Shown piece by piece: positions 27,199 through 35,422 of a stretch of 64,000 bases of DNA. Origin of the DNA: JAJXXT01 sp963764465 (GTDB taxonomy: Bacteria; Pseudomonadota; Alphaproteobacteria; Acetobacterales; Acetobacteraceae); assembly GCA_963764465.1 (NCBI GenBank), contig CAVXSO010000007.1:248001-312000 (forward strand). The letters are read 5' to 3'. The stretch's first letter is position 1, and the number at the start of each line of letters is the position of its first letter. The notes beneath the pieces were generated by a model. The model made no database searches. It was given only the letters and a program-made list of their open reading frames with translations, and had not been told where the DNA came from. Both the position numbers and the translations under genes were made by a program.

Positions 27199-28008
27199 TC
27201 AGCTCCAGTCCGGGACGGCGGGGACGCGCAGCGTTTCCAGCGCCGGCAGGTCGAGCGCCAAGTGCTCCGCGGCGAAGCGGCGCAGGGCGGCGCGGTCCGG
27301 CAGTTGCACGGTCTCGGTCGCATCGCCGCGGCGGATGCTCGCCTCCCGGTTCATCACCGCGACGCGGCCCTCGGGCGTGAAGCGGCCGAGCATCAGTCGC
27401 TGGCGGAACGGCGAGCCGGGATGGGTGGCGACGAAATGGTTGCCAACCTCGAAATCCACCAGGTTGTCGGGCTCCACGGTCGAGACCCAGACATCCATCG
27501 GCCCGCCGGGGCCGCGCGTGCGCAGCGTCCAGTACGGCCCGTCGCGCGTCATCCAGTGGCTGGCGCCGGCAGGGCCCTCCGCGCCGGCATCCACCAGCGG
27601 AAGCGGGCGCGTCGAGGCGGGGCCGCCGAGGCCGGGATCGGCGATGAACACGCCCTCCGGCAGGCGCACGGTGAGGAACATGTGGGCGCGCGGTGCCTGG
27701 GTGCGTGAGAGGATCAGCACCACGCGCGCGGTGTGGCGGGTGAGATCGAAGCCCAGCGCCTCCAGCACGGCAGCGAACAGGCTCGCGTGCTCGAAGCAGT
27801 AGCCGCCACGGCCGGCGGCGACGAGCTTGTCCTGCACGCTGGCGGCGTCGAGCCGGATCGGGTGGCCGAGCAGCACGTCCAGGTTCTCGAAGGGGATCGA
27901 GCGCATATGCGCGCCGAGAAGGGTGGAGAGCGTGCCGAGTGTGGGGGGGAGCGCCATGTCGGCCTGCCCGATGCGCGCGCCATAGGCGCCGAGGTCGATG
28001 TCAGCCAT
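27199..28008 (-). CDS. nat: Arylamine N-acetyltransferase
   Basis: 269 aa, acetyl-CoA-dependent cytoplasmic enzyme acting on aromatic amines and hydrazines. The catalytic triad is readable: C71 in GRGGYCFEH, H109 in RAHMFL and D124 in IADPGLGG, matching the C/H/D spacing of bacterial NATs. SIPFENLDV near residue 40 is a family block. It is leftward, 97 nt before the dehydratase start, and divergent from the sugar-phosphate transferase. Confidence 0.92.
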   Translation of the reverse strand: MADIDLGAYGARIGQADMALPPTLGTLSTLLGAHMRSIPFENLDVLLGHPIRLDAASVQDKLVAAGRGGYCFEHASLFAAVLEALGFDLTRHTARVVLILSRTQAPRAHMFLTVRLPEGVFIADPGLGGPASTRPLPLVDAGAEGPAGASHWMTRDGPYWTLRTRGPGGPMDVWVSTVEPDNLVDFEVGNHFVATHPGSPFRQRLMLGRFTPEGRVAVMNREASIRRGDATETVQLPDRAALRRFAAEHLALDLPALETLRVPAVPDWS

Positions 28009-28150
28009 GGCTCCCCTTCCCCCGGGTTCATGCCGAACGACACGAAAACCATGGCATTCCGCAGCCGGAACGTCAAACCGACGGGCCTGGCGGGAGGCGG
28101 GCGCGGTGCGGGGGTAGGCGGCGCGGAGGGGGCGCGGCTAGACAGGCGTC

Positions 28151-29203
28151 ATGACGCTCCTCGCCTTCGCGCGGCACATGCTGTTCTGCCTCGGCCTCGC
28201 CATGGTTTCGGCGCTGGTGGTGCGGGCGATGATGGACGCGCGGGTGATGGACGTGCCGGACGCGCGCAAGGCCCATGGCACGCCGATCCCGAAGGGCGGC
28301 GGCGTCGGCATCGTGACGGCCTTCCTGCTCGGCATTTCCGTGCTCTACGGGTTCGCGGACTTCTCCCGCATCGCGGACCCGTATTTCCGCGGCGTGATCC
28401 TGGCCGCGGCGGCGATCGCGGCGGTCTCCTTCGCGGATGACGTGCGCGACTTTCCCTTCGTCGTGAAGCTGGCCGCGCAGATACTGGCGGCGCTGGCCGC
28501 GATTGGCAGCGGGCTCGTGGTGCGCAGCCTCAACCTGCCGCTGGCGGGGCCGGTGCCGCTTGGCGCGCTCGCGGTGCCGGCGACGCTGGCCTGGCTGCTG
28601 TTCACCACCAACGCGATGAACTTCATCGACGGGATGAACGGGCTCGCGGCCGGCACGTCGCTGGTCGCGGCGCTGTTCCTCGCTGCGATCGGCTGGAGCC
28701 AGCAGGCGGATTTCGTCTATTTCTCGGGGCTGCTGCTGGCCGCGGGGATTGCCGGCTTCCTGCCGTTCAATTTCCCGCGCGCGCGGATCTTCATGGGCGA
28801 CGTGGGCAGCCAGTTCTGCGGTTTCATGCTGGCGGTGCTGGGCGTGGTGGCGGCGCGGTTCGAGCGGGTGGACCTCTCGTTCCTGATCGTGCCCATGCTG
28901 CTCAGCGGCGTGCTGTACGACGTGGCGTTCACGCTGGTCCGCCGGGTTCTCGCCGGCGAGAACCCGGCGCGGGCGCACCGCGGGCATCTCTACCAGGTGG
29001 CGGCGCGGGCGGGGATGGATCCGCGCCTGGTCGCCGTGCTGCACTGGGCGTTCGCGGCCATGGGCGGGGTGGCAAGCATCGGCTTCATCGCCGCCCCCAC
29101 GGCGCTGCGGCCGCTGCTGCCACCGCTGCTGCTGGTGCCGCAGCTGATCTGGACCGTGGTGGTGACGCGGGCGGCGCGGCGCGCCGGTATCGGGCGCTGG
29201 TAG
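28151..29203 (+). CDS. Polyprenyl-phosphate sugar-1-phosphate transferase (WecA/MraY family)
   Basis: 350 aa, about ten membrane segments. Starts glycan assembly by moving a sugar-1-phosphate from a UDP-sugar to undecaprenyl phosphate. Conserved motifs: AHGTPIPKGGG, the metal-binding SFADDVRDF, NAMNFIDGMNGLA, RIFMGDVGSQFCG and the C-terminal HRGHLYQ typical of WecA/WbpL-like enzymes rather than MraY of peptidoglycan. Context (dehydratase, aminotransferase, epimerase, PAP2 phosphatase) fits surface-polysaccharide synthesis. Confidence 0.9.
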   Translation: MTLLAFARHMLFCLGLAMVSALVVRAMMDARVMDVPDARKAHGTPIPKGGGVGIVTAFLLGISVLYGFADFSRIADPYFRGVILAAAAIAAVSFADDVRDFPFVVKLAAQILAALAAIGSGLVVRSLNLPLAGPVPLGALAVPATLAWLLFTTNAMNFIDGMNGLAAGTSLVAALFLAAIGWSQQADFVYFSGLLLAAGIAGFLPFNFPRARIFMGDVGSQFCGFMLAVLGVVAARFERVDLSFLIVPMLLSGVLYDVAFTLVRRVLAGENPARAHRGHLYQVAARAGMDPRLVAVLHWAFAAMGGVASIGFIAAPTALRPLLPPLLLVPQLIWTVVVTRAARRAGIGRW

Positions 29204-29284
29204 GCGCGGGGCTGGCGCGGTGCCCGGGCGCGGGTGACGATTCTCGACATTCGGGGCCGTTCCGCACCGGCCGGTCCTGGTCTA

Positions 29285-29304
29285 GAGGCTTGTTCCGAAG
29301 CCTC
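29285..29304 (+). other. Leader hairpin just upstream of a small exported-protein gene
   Basis: GAGGCTT (29285-29291) and AAGCCTC (29298-29304) pair perfectly around a 6-nt loop, ending 11 nt before the ATG at 29316. It would sit over the ribosome-binding region and could limit translation, or be a processing site. Confidence 0.4.
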
Positions 29305-29315
29305 GGGATTGCCTG

Positions 29316-29636
29316 ATGCGGACGCTGCTTACCCTTTGCCTGCTGCTGGTCTCGCTGCCCGCCTTCGCCCAGAAGCCGGCGAACGACCCCTCGTTCGTGC
29401 TGCACAACGGCGGCCAGGCGCCGATTGTCGAGCTGTTCGCGACGCCCGCCGGCTTCGCCAATTGGGGCCGCTCGCGGCTCGACGGGAAGCCGATCGAACC
29501 TGGCACCACGCGGCTGATCCGCCTGCCGCGCGACGGAAACTGCGTCTACGACCTCGAGGTGGTGTTTGCCGGGGGGCGCAAGCTCACGCGGCGCGGCACC
29601 AATCTCTGCCACGTAACGGAACTGCACGCACCCTGA
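29316..29636 (+). CDS. Small exported hypothetical protein
   Basis: 106 aa with a clear Sec signal (LLTLCLLLVSLPAFAQ, likely cut after AFA). The mature 87 residues include FVLHNGGQAPIVELFATPAG, WGRSRL, and two cysteines (NCVYDLEV and TNLCHV) that could pair. I recall similar small periplasmic proteins in alphaproteobacteria with a C-x-YDL and LC pattern, but no assigned function. It ends 2 nt before the epimerase ATG, so it is probably co-transcribed with it. Confidence 0.65.
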   Translation: MRTLLTLCLLLVSLPAFAQKPANDPSFVLHNGGQAPIVELFATPAGFANWGRSRLDGKPIEPGTTRLIRLPRDGNCVYDLEVVFAGGRKLTRRGTNLCHVTELHAP

Positions 29637-29638
29637 CC

Positions 29639-30559
29639 ATGGCACGTTATCTCGTCACCGGCGGCGCCGGCTTCATCGGCTCGCATCTCGTGGACGCGCT
29701 GCTCGCGGCGGGCCACCAGGTGCTGGCGCTGGACGATTTCTCCACCGGCAAGGAGGAGAACCTCGCGCCCACCGCGCGGCTGCTGCGCGGCGACGTTTCC
29801 GACGCGCGGACGGTGCGCGCGGCGATGGCGGGCGTGGACGGGTGCTTCCACCTCGCGGCGATCGCCTCCGTCGCGCGGGGCAACGAGGACTGGCCCGGCA
29901 CGCACCGGGTGAATGCCGGTGGCACCGTCGCGGTACTGGACGCGGCGCGGGCGGAGGGCGGGGTGCCCGTCGTCTACGCCTCCTCCGCCGCCGTCTATGG
30001 CGACACCGGCGACACCACCGCGCATGAGGGACTGCAACCGGTACCAAGCACCGCCTATGGCGCGGATAAGCTGGGCAGCGAACAGCACGCCGCGGTCGGT
30101 GCGCTGGTGCATGGCGTGCCCTCCGTCGGCTTGCGTTTCTTCAACGTCTATGGGCCGCGGCAGGACCCGTGCTCGCCCTATTCCGGCGTGATCTCGATCT
30201 TCGCGAAGCGCATCGCCGAGGGGCTCGGGGTGACGCTGCACGGTGACGGGCAGCAGACGCGGGACTTCGTGTTCGTCTCCGACGTGGTGGCGCATCTGCA
30301 GGCGGCGATGCGGCGCGCGGCCGGGCATGGTGGCGCCGGCGTGTTCAACGTGTGCACCGGACATGCGACCTCAGTCCTGGAACTCGCGAAACTGCTGGGC
30401 GCGCGCTCGATCGAGTACGCGCCGGCGCGAGCGGGCGATATCCGCCACTCGCGCGGCGACCCGTGGATGGCCACGACGCTGCTGCAGGTCGCGGCGAAGG
30501 TGCCGCTGACGGCGGGGCTTGCGACCTTGCGCGCCGCGCGGACGATGACTGCTGCGTGA
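29639..30559 (+). CDS. NAD-dependent nucleotide-sugar epimerase/dehydratase
   Basis: 306 aa extended SDR. TGGAGFIGSHLVDAL binds NAD; the catalytic triad region is YASSAAVYGDTG and AYGADKLGSEQ (Y-x3-K). FFNVYGPRQDP, DGQQTRDFVFVSDVV and FNVCTG match UDP-glucose/UDP-GlcNAc 4-epimerase-type enzymes (GalE2/WbpP group). The exact sugar is unknown. Together with the upstream glycan genes it likely supplies an activated sugar for polysaccharide. Confidence 0.88.
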   Translation: MARYLVTGGAGFIGSHLVDALLAAGHQVLALDDFSTGKEENLAPTARLLRGDVSDARTVRAAMAGVDGCFHLAAIASVARGNEDWPGTHRVNAGGTVAVLDAARAEGGVPVVYASSAAVYGDTGDTTAHEGLQPVPSTAYGADKLGSEQHAAVGALVHGVPSVGLRFFNVYGPRQDPCSPYSGVISIFAKRIAEGLGVTLHGDGQQTRDFVFVSDVVAHLQAAMRRAAGHGGAGVFNVCTGHATSVLELAKLLGARSIEYAPARAGDIRHSRGDPWMATTLLQVAAKVPLTAGLATLRAARTMTAA

Positions 30560-30589
30560 CACCACGCTAGCAGGTGCGCTGGAGGCACC

Positions 30590-31219
30590 ATGCCGGAGTG
30601 GAACCGGGCACTCTTCCTGATCATCAACGCGCCGCCGCACGCGCCGGTGGCGCTGGTTGACGCGGCCCGGATCCTGGCGGCAAGCCCGCTCACGGTGGCG
30701 CCGGCGCTGCTGATGGCGCTCTGGGTCTGGGGCAGGCGGACGGGACGCGGCGGGCTGCTGGCGACGGCGGCGGCCACCCTGCTCGCCATCGGGATCAACC
30801 AGATCCTGGGGATGCTCTACGTCGAGCCGCGGCCGTTCATGATCGGGCTGGGTCGCACGCTGATCCAGCACGCGCCCGACAATTCCTTCCCGAGCGACCA
30901 CGCGACGCTGGTCTGGACGCTGATGGCAGGGCTGATCGCGACCGGGGCGGCGCCGCGCTGCGGGGTCGCGACAGGGGTCTATGGGCTCGGCGTGGCCTGG
31001 GCGCGCGTCTTCCTGGGCGTGCATTTCCCGCTCGACATGCTGGCGAGCGCCGGCATTGCGGTGGTGGGCGCGGGGCTGGCGCGGGGGTTGCTGCGCTGGA
31101 TGGTGCCATGGCTGCTGCCGGCGCTTGAGGCAGTCTACGAGCGCTGCCTCGCACTGTCGCGGCTGCCGGCGTCACTGGTGCCGCGCGCCTCGGTATTGCC
31201 ACTCTCGGGGAAACGGTAG
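30590..31219 (+). CDS. PAP2-family phosphatase, undecaprenyl-diphosphatase-like
   Basis: 209 aa integral membrane protein. The three acid-phosphatase motifs are present: YVEPRPF, SFPSDHAT and ARVFLGVHFPLD, in the BcrC-like spacing. It likely recycles undecaprenyl diphosphate to the monophosphate on the outer face of the inner membrane, serving peptidoglycan and polysaccharide export. Its last 85 nt overlap, on the opposite strand, the 3' end of the amidohydrolase gene; both tails are outside the conserved cores. Confidence 0.85.
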   Translation: MPEWNRALFLIINAPPHAPVALVDAARILAASPLTVAPALLMALWVWGRRTGRGGLLATAAATLLAIGINQILGMLYVEPRPFMIGLGRTLIQHAPDNSFPSDHATLVWTLMAGLIATGAAPRCGVATGVYGLGVAWARVFLGVHFPLDMLASAGIAVVGAGLARGLLRWMVPWLLPALEAVYERCLALSRLPASLVPRASVLPLSGKR

Positions 31220-32109
31220 AGCCGCGCCGCGTTGTCGTGCAGCAGCGCGCGCTGCTCCGAGTCCGCGTAGCCGGCGATGGCGTCGCGGAAACCCTCGCAG
31301 ATATCGCGATAGGTCATGGCGCGGCGGCCGACCGGGTAGTCCGTGGCGAAGAGCGCGCGAGCGGGCGTGAAGGCGTCGATGCAGGTCGTGAGGGTCGCGT
31401 GGTAGGACGCCGGCGTGCGGTTCGGTCCGTAGGCGCCGTAGTTCGAGAGCTTCAGGTGCACGTTGGGCATCCGGCCCATGGCCGCGAGGCCGTCGCGCCA
31501 GCGCGCGATCCCCGCCTCGTCGCGGTCCATCGGGCTCGAGCAGTGGTTCACCACGATGGTGAGGGCCGGCATGTCCGCGGCCAGGCGCGCGACTTCCTCT
31601 GCCTGGTAGGGGTTCATCAGCACCTCCAGCAGCAGCGCGCGGCTTGCGAGTTCGGTGGCGCCGCGGCGCCAGGCGGGATCGCCCAGGATGCCGGCGACGG
31701 CCCAGGCACGCGCCGGGTCCGGGTGCCAGCGAATCGTCTCCCGCACGCCGACGACACCTTGCGTCTCGGTCAGCTGATCGAGCCGCGCGCCGATGTCCGG
31801 CGCGGCGAGCGGCGCCCAGCCGACGAGGCGTGCCGCGATGCCGGCGGGGCGCGGCAGGGAAGCGACCCAGCGCATCTCCTCGCCGGCCGGCGCCGCGCGG
31901 TCCCAATGTGCCTCGACATAGACGGAGCCGGCGACGTTCTCGCTCCCGATGTCGGCGAGGTAGTCCCCGACGAGGTAGTTGTGGCGGAGGAACGAAAGGT
32001 CACCGAGGGACTGCAGCACGCCGCCAGGCTCGGTGAGCCAGGGATGGCGGCCGAGCGAGAGGTCCCAGAGATGATGATGCGCGTCGAGGAGCGGATGGTC
32101 GACGCGCAA
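31135..32109 (-). CDS. Amidohydrolase family protein (PF04909-like TIM-barrel, lactonase-type)
   Basis: 324 aa. Metal-binding DAHHHLWD (residues 9-16 region), a central GVRETIRWHPDP, VVNHCSSP and FATDYPVG, typical of the subgroup with L-fucono- and L-rhamnono-lactonases and 2-pyrone-4,6-dicarboxylate hydrolase. Start: no ATG or GTG fits; TTG at 32109 lies 2 nt after the stop of the glutamine amidotransferase gene, so translation is probably coupled. The tail after LYRF is unconserved in appearance and lies antisense to the PAP2 gene. Confidence 0.8.
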   Translation of the reverse strand: MRVDHPLLDAHHHLWDLSLGRHPWLTEPGGVLQSLGDLSFLRHNYLVGDYLADIGSENVAGSVYVEAHWDRAAPAGEEMRWVASLPRPAGIAARLVGWAPLAAPDIGARLDQLTETQGVVGVRETIRWHPDPARAWAVAGILGDPAWRRGATELASRALLLEVLMNPYQAEEVARLAADMPALTIVVNHCSSPMDRDEAGIARWRDGLAAMGRMPNVHLKLSNYGAYGPNRTPASYHATLTTCIDAFTPARALFATDYPVGRRAMTYRDICEGFRDAIAGYADSEQRALLHDNAARLYRFPESGNTEARGTSDAGSRDSARQRS

Positions 32110-32111
32110 GG

Positions 32112-32891
32112 TCAGTCGGCGGCCGCGGCCACGCCCTGGGCGCCCAGTCCCTGGAGGCGTGCGGCGACGGCGGCACCGAAGGCCTCGAAGATGCGGCGCG
32201 AGAGGTCGTCGCGCTCCCAGTCGTATTCCGGATGCCACTGCACGCCGATGACAAAGCCGGGAAAGGTGCCGCGCACCGCCTCGATCGTGCCGTCCGGCGC
32301 CGTCGCCTCTGCAACCAGGCCCTCGGCCAGCCGGTCGATGCCCTGATTGTGCAGCGAGTTCACGAGGATGGTCGGCGACTGCGCGATCCGGTGCAGCCAG
32401 CCGCCGGGCGCGACGTTGACAGTATGCGCCTTGCCGGTGCGCAGGCGGCCGTTGCCGGCCATCGGCGTCGCGTGGTCCATGTGGTCCGGCAGGTCCTGCA
32501 GGCGCTGGTGCAGTGAGCCGCCGAGGGCAACGTTGAGCTCCTGCAGCCCGCGGCAGATGGCGAGCACCGGCACGCCGGCGGCGATGGCGGCGCGGATCAG
32601 CGGCAGCGTGGCGCCATCCCGCTCATGGTCCTCCGGCACGCCTTCCGGGTGCGGCGGGCCGCCGTAGCGAGCGGGTTCCACGTTGCTGCGGCTGCCGGTG
32701 AGCATCAGCCCGTCGAGCCGTGCCGTGATGCCCGCGGCGTCCGAGCGCTCGCCGTTCGCGGGGACCAGCACCGGAATGCCGCCGACCACGAGATCCGTGG
32801 CGCGGATATAGGTGTCGGACGCGGCGTGGTTCGGCATGCCGTAGGCGCCGAACAACTTGGTGCAGCAGGAAATCCCGATCAGCGGCTTCAT
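32112..32891 (-). CDS. Gamma-glutamyl-GABA hydrolase-like class I glutamine amidotransferase (PuuD family)
   Basis: 259 aa. Catalytic triad readable as C113 in AICRGLQELN, H220 and E222 in GVQWHPEYDW, matching PuuD spacing (C114/H222/E224). TGSRSNVEPARYGG is a family block. PuuD removes the glutamyl group from gamma-glutamyl-GABA in putrescine breakdown; other puu genes are absent, so the substrate is uncertain. Start ATG 32891 (MKPLIGISCC); no strong Shine-Dalgarno. First gene of a leftward pair with the amidohydrolase. Confidence 0.85.
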   Translation of the reverse strand: MKPLIGISCCTKLFGAYGMPNHAASDTYIRATDLVVGGIPVLVPANGERSDAAGITARLDGLMLTGSRSNVEPARYGGPPHPEGVPEDHERDGATLPLIRAAIAAGVPVLAICRGLQELNVALGGSLHQRLQDLPDHMDHATPMAGNGRLRTGKAHTVNVAPGGWLHRIAQSPTILVNSLHNQGIDRLAEGLVAEATAPDGTIEAVRGTFPGFVIGVQWHPEYDWERDDLSRRIFEAFGAAVAARLQGLGAQGVAAAAD

Positions 32892-33016
32892 GATGGCCCA
32901 GCGAACGAAAACACAGCTTTTCAATATCGGCGAACTCGGAGGCAAAAAGAAGACAAAATTGCTGCGATGCGACGGGCGCATGACGCGTCGTGGCGCCATG
33001 CCCGCGCCGCGCCCCC

Positions 33017-33106
33017 GTGATTGCCACTGGAGCGGTTGCCGATGGAGTGGTCGCCGATGGGGTGCTTGCCGTTGGGGTGATTGCCGGCTGGGTGATTGCC
33101 GACCGG
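33017..33106. repeat. Six imperfect 15-bp tandem repeats upstream of the D-aminopeptidase gene
   Basis: Six 15-bp units from 33017 (consensus GTGATTGCCGATGGG) lie between divergent genes. The array is in frame with the downstream gene and would encode V-I-A-D-G-like pentapeptides; the opposite strand would encode G-N-H-P-x units. There is no stop between the array and the dap ATG. It could be an N-terminal extension, an operator array or a neutral microsatellite. Confidence 0.75.
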
Positions 33107-33130
33107 GCGCGGGGCGGCAAAACTGTGCCG

Positions 33131-34693
33131 ATGAACGACACGCTCGACGCGCGGCTCGATCGCGCCCTCGCCGCTCTTCCCCGCGCCTACCCCGGACCGG
33201 GTGGCGCCATCGCCGTGCTGCGGGAGGGCGAGGTGTTGGTGCGCCATGCCTGGGGCTGGGCCAACGCGGAGCGGCGCGTGGCGTTCACGCCGAAATCCCT
33301 GTTCCGGATGTGCTCGATCACCAAGCAGTTCACCTGCGCCTCGGTGCTCGCGGCGTTTCCGGACCCCCTTGTGCTCGACGCAGCGATCGCGGCGCGGCTG
33401 CCGAACCTCGAGGGGCCGAAACCCAACGCGCTACAGCTTGCGCACAACCAGTCCGGCCTGCGCGACTACTGGGCGGTCGCGATGCTGCACGGCTCGCCGG
33501 CGGAGGCGCCGTTCGGCGACGCGGAGGCGGCGATGGTGATCGCGGGCGCGCGGACGCTCCATTTCGCGCCGGCCACACGCTCCTCCTACGTCAACCAGAA
33601 TTTCCGAATGCTCGGCGACGCCCTGGCGGAGCTGACGGGGCGCAGCCTGGCCGAGCACCTGCGCGGCATCTTCGACCGCGCCGGGATGGCGAGCGCGTTC
33701 CTCGCCGCCGACACGCGGGCGCTGCCGGACGGCACCGAGGGCTACGAGCAGATGAGCCAGGGCGGGCACCGCGTGGCGGTGAACCGGCTGATCTGGACCG
33801 GCGACGCGGGGCTCGGTGCCTCGCTCGACGACATGGTCGCGTGGGAGAAGCATATTGACGCGACGCGCGAGGAGGCGGCCGCGCTCTACCAGCGCCTTTC
33901 GGCACCGGTCGCGTTCGCCGATGGCAGGCCGGCGCACTACGGGTTCGGGCTGGCGCGGGAGGAGGCGCTGGGCCGCGCGGCAACGGGCCATGGTGGCGGC
34001 CTGCGCGGCTGGAGCAGCCACCGGCTCTACCTGCCGAAGGAGCGCATCAGCGTGGTGGCGATGCTGAACCACATTTCCGATGCGCGATCCGCCGCGATCG
34101 ACATGCTGGCCGCGGTGCTCGGGGAGGCAAGGCCGGAGCCGGATGCCTCCCTGCCCGCGCCTTCCTGGCTTGGCGCCTATGTCGAGCCGGAGACCGGGAT
34201 CGCGGCGCGGCTGGAGGCGGCGGAGCCGGGGCGGGTGAAACTGCGCTTCGCGTCCTGGCGGCCGGAGACGCTCGACCTCAAGGCGGATGGCAGCGCTGGT
34301 AGCGGCGCGCGGGCGAGCCGGCTGGTGCCGACGCCGGAGGGGCTGCGGCTGGAGCGGCCGGCGGACAACCTGTTCTCGACGCTGGTGCCGGTAAGGCCTG
34401 GGATGCGCACCGATTTCGCCGGGCGCTACCGCTGCGCGGAGCTGGACGCGGAGCTGACCGTGGCCGATGCCGGCGTGCCGTATGCCGCGTTCTCGGGGTT
34501 CCTCGGCCAGGGGCGGATGGAAATGCTGGAGCCGATCGGCGAGGACCTCTGGGCGCTGCCGTGCCCGCGCTCGCTCGACCACTCGCCGCCCGGCGACTGG
34601 ACGCTCGCGGTGCGGCGCGACGAGACCGGGCGTGCCACGGGACTTACGCTCGGCTGCTGGCTCGCGCGGGGGCTTGAATACAGGCTGGTGTGA
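33131..34693 (+). CDS. dap: D-aminopeptidase (penicillin-recognising serine hydrolase, family S12)
   Basis: 520 aa, the same length as the Ochrobactrum anthropi D-aminopeptidase. The catalytic residues fall at the same numbers: S62 and K65 in CSITKQFTC, Y153-x-N155 in SSYVNQNF and H287 in TGHGGGLRGW. HNQSGLRDYWA and NRLIWTGDAG support the match. The family releases N-terminal D-amino acids. Domains: catalytic 1-330, then two small beta domains. ATG 33131 is chosen because it gives this exact alignment; the frame upstream is a 15-bp repeat array. No signal peptide, so probably cytoplasmic. Confidence 0.88.
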   Translation: MNDTLDARLDRALAALPRAYPGPGGAIAVLREGEVLVRHAWGWANAERRVAFTPKSLFRMCSITKQFTCASVLAAFPDPLVLDAAIAARLPNLEGPKPNALQLAHNQSGLRDYWAVAMLHGSPAEAPFGDAEAAMVIAGARTLHFAPATRSSYVNQNFRMLGDALAELTGRSLAEHLRGIFDRAGMASAFLAADTRALPDGTEGYEQMSQGGHRVAVNRLIWTGDAGLGASLDDMVAWEKHIDATREEAAALYQRLSAPVAFADGRPAHYGFGLAREEALGRAATGHGGGLRGWSSHRLYLPKERISVVAMLNHISDARSAAIDMLAAVLGEARPEPDASLPAPSWLGAYVEPETGIAARLEAAEPGRVKLRFASWRPETLDLKADGSAGSGARASRLVPTPEGLRLERPADNLFSTLVPVRPGMRTDFAGRYRCAELDAELTVADAGVPYAAFSGFLGQGRMEMLEPIGEDLWALPCPRSLDHSPPGDWTLAVRRDETGRATGLTLGCWLARGLEYRLV

Positions 34694-34715
34694 AGCCCAG
34701 ACCCGTGTCGTGCGC

Positions 34716-35351
34716 CTAGCGCCCGGGGTTGTTGTTGCCGGGCTGCAGGCGCGGATCCTTGAAGGCAAACAGCGCCGGATCGAAATGGCCGCCCAATTCC
34801 ACGTTGAACAGGGAGACGCGGGTCTCGTTGCCCTGCGCGTCGATGAGCGACCATTCCCGCAGCGTCAGCGGGTCGGTGGCGAAGATCAGCGTCAGCGACC
34901 CCTGGCTGGGGTTTTCCGTGCGCACCAGGCTGACATCGATCTCGCCGGGCTGTTGCACCACCCTTGTCACCGTCACGTCGCCGGCCAGCGTGATCCTGGG
35001 CGCGAGCAGGATGCCGAGCGGCGTGTCCGAAAGCTGGAAAGCCGAGGTCTGCTGCAGGGATTTGTCGACGTAGATCAGCCAGCCGCGCCCAGCCTGGAGC
35101 AGCAGCGGGCTCGGCGGGTCATACTGGAAGCGCATCTGGCCGGGGCGCTGCAGCCAGGCGGTGCCGTTCGAAGTACCGCCGTTGGGCGCGATCTGCAGGA
35201 AGCGCGCCTTAAGCGTGTGGATGGAGTTGAGATAGGCGGCGACCTCAGCGACCACCCGCTGGTCGGCCGCGGGAAGCGGCGGGGAGACGGGGGCGGCAGC
35301 GAGCAGCGGAGCCGCCAGCAGAGGCAGCATCAGGAATTGGCGGCGATTCAT
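34716..35351 (-). CDS. lolA: Outer-membrane lipoprotein carrier LolA family protein
   Basis: 211 aa periplasmic chaperone that ferries lipoproteins to the outer membrane. The leader NRRQFLML looks like a twin-arginine signal followed by a hydrophobic run and AAA cleavage region. LKARFLQIAPNG, GTAWLQRPGQMRFQYDPPSPLLL and GWLIYVDK are LolA blocks. Start ATG 35351 (35360 possible). Convergent with dap, with 22 nt between stops. A Tat-type signal on LolA would be unusual; Sec export is also possible. Confidence 0.85.
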   Translation of the reverse strand: MNRRQFLMLPLLAAPLLAAAPVSPPLPAADQRVVAEVAAYLNSIHTLKARFLQIAPNGGTSNGTAWLQRPGQMRFQYDPPSPLLLQAGRGWLIYVDKSLQQTSAFQLSDTPLGILLAPRITLAGDVTVTRVVQQPGEIDVSLVRTENPSQGSLTLIFATDPLTLREWSLIDAQGNETRVSLFNVELGGHFDPALFAFKDPRLQPGNNNPGR

Positions 35352-35422
35352 GGCCTGCATGTGGCCCCAAACCGCGGCGGAAGGAAGACGCCACCGGCTC
35401 ATGAGCAATTTGTAAGCGGGTG

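Noticed and set aside
33017..33106. CRISPR array
   Set aside because: The 15-bp units are directly adjacent without spacers and no cas genes are near.
32921..33247. Leftward reading frame with G-N-H-P-x pentapeptides as a real gene
   Set aside because: It arises from the tandem repeat, runs into the D-aminopeptidase gene antisense, and has no good start or ribosome site.
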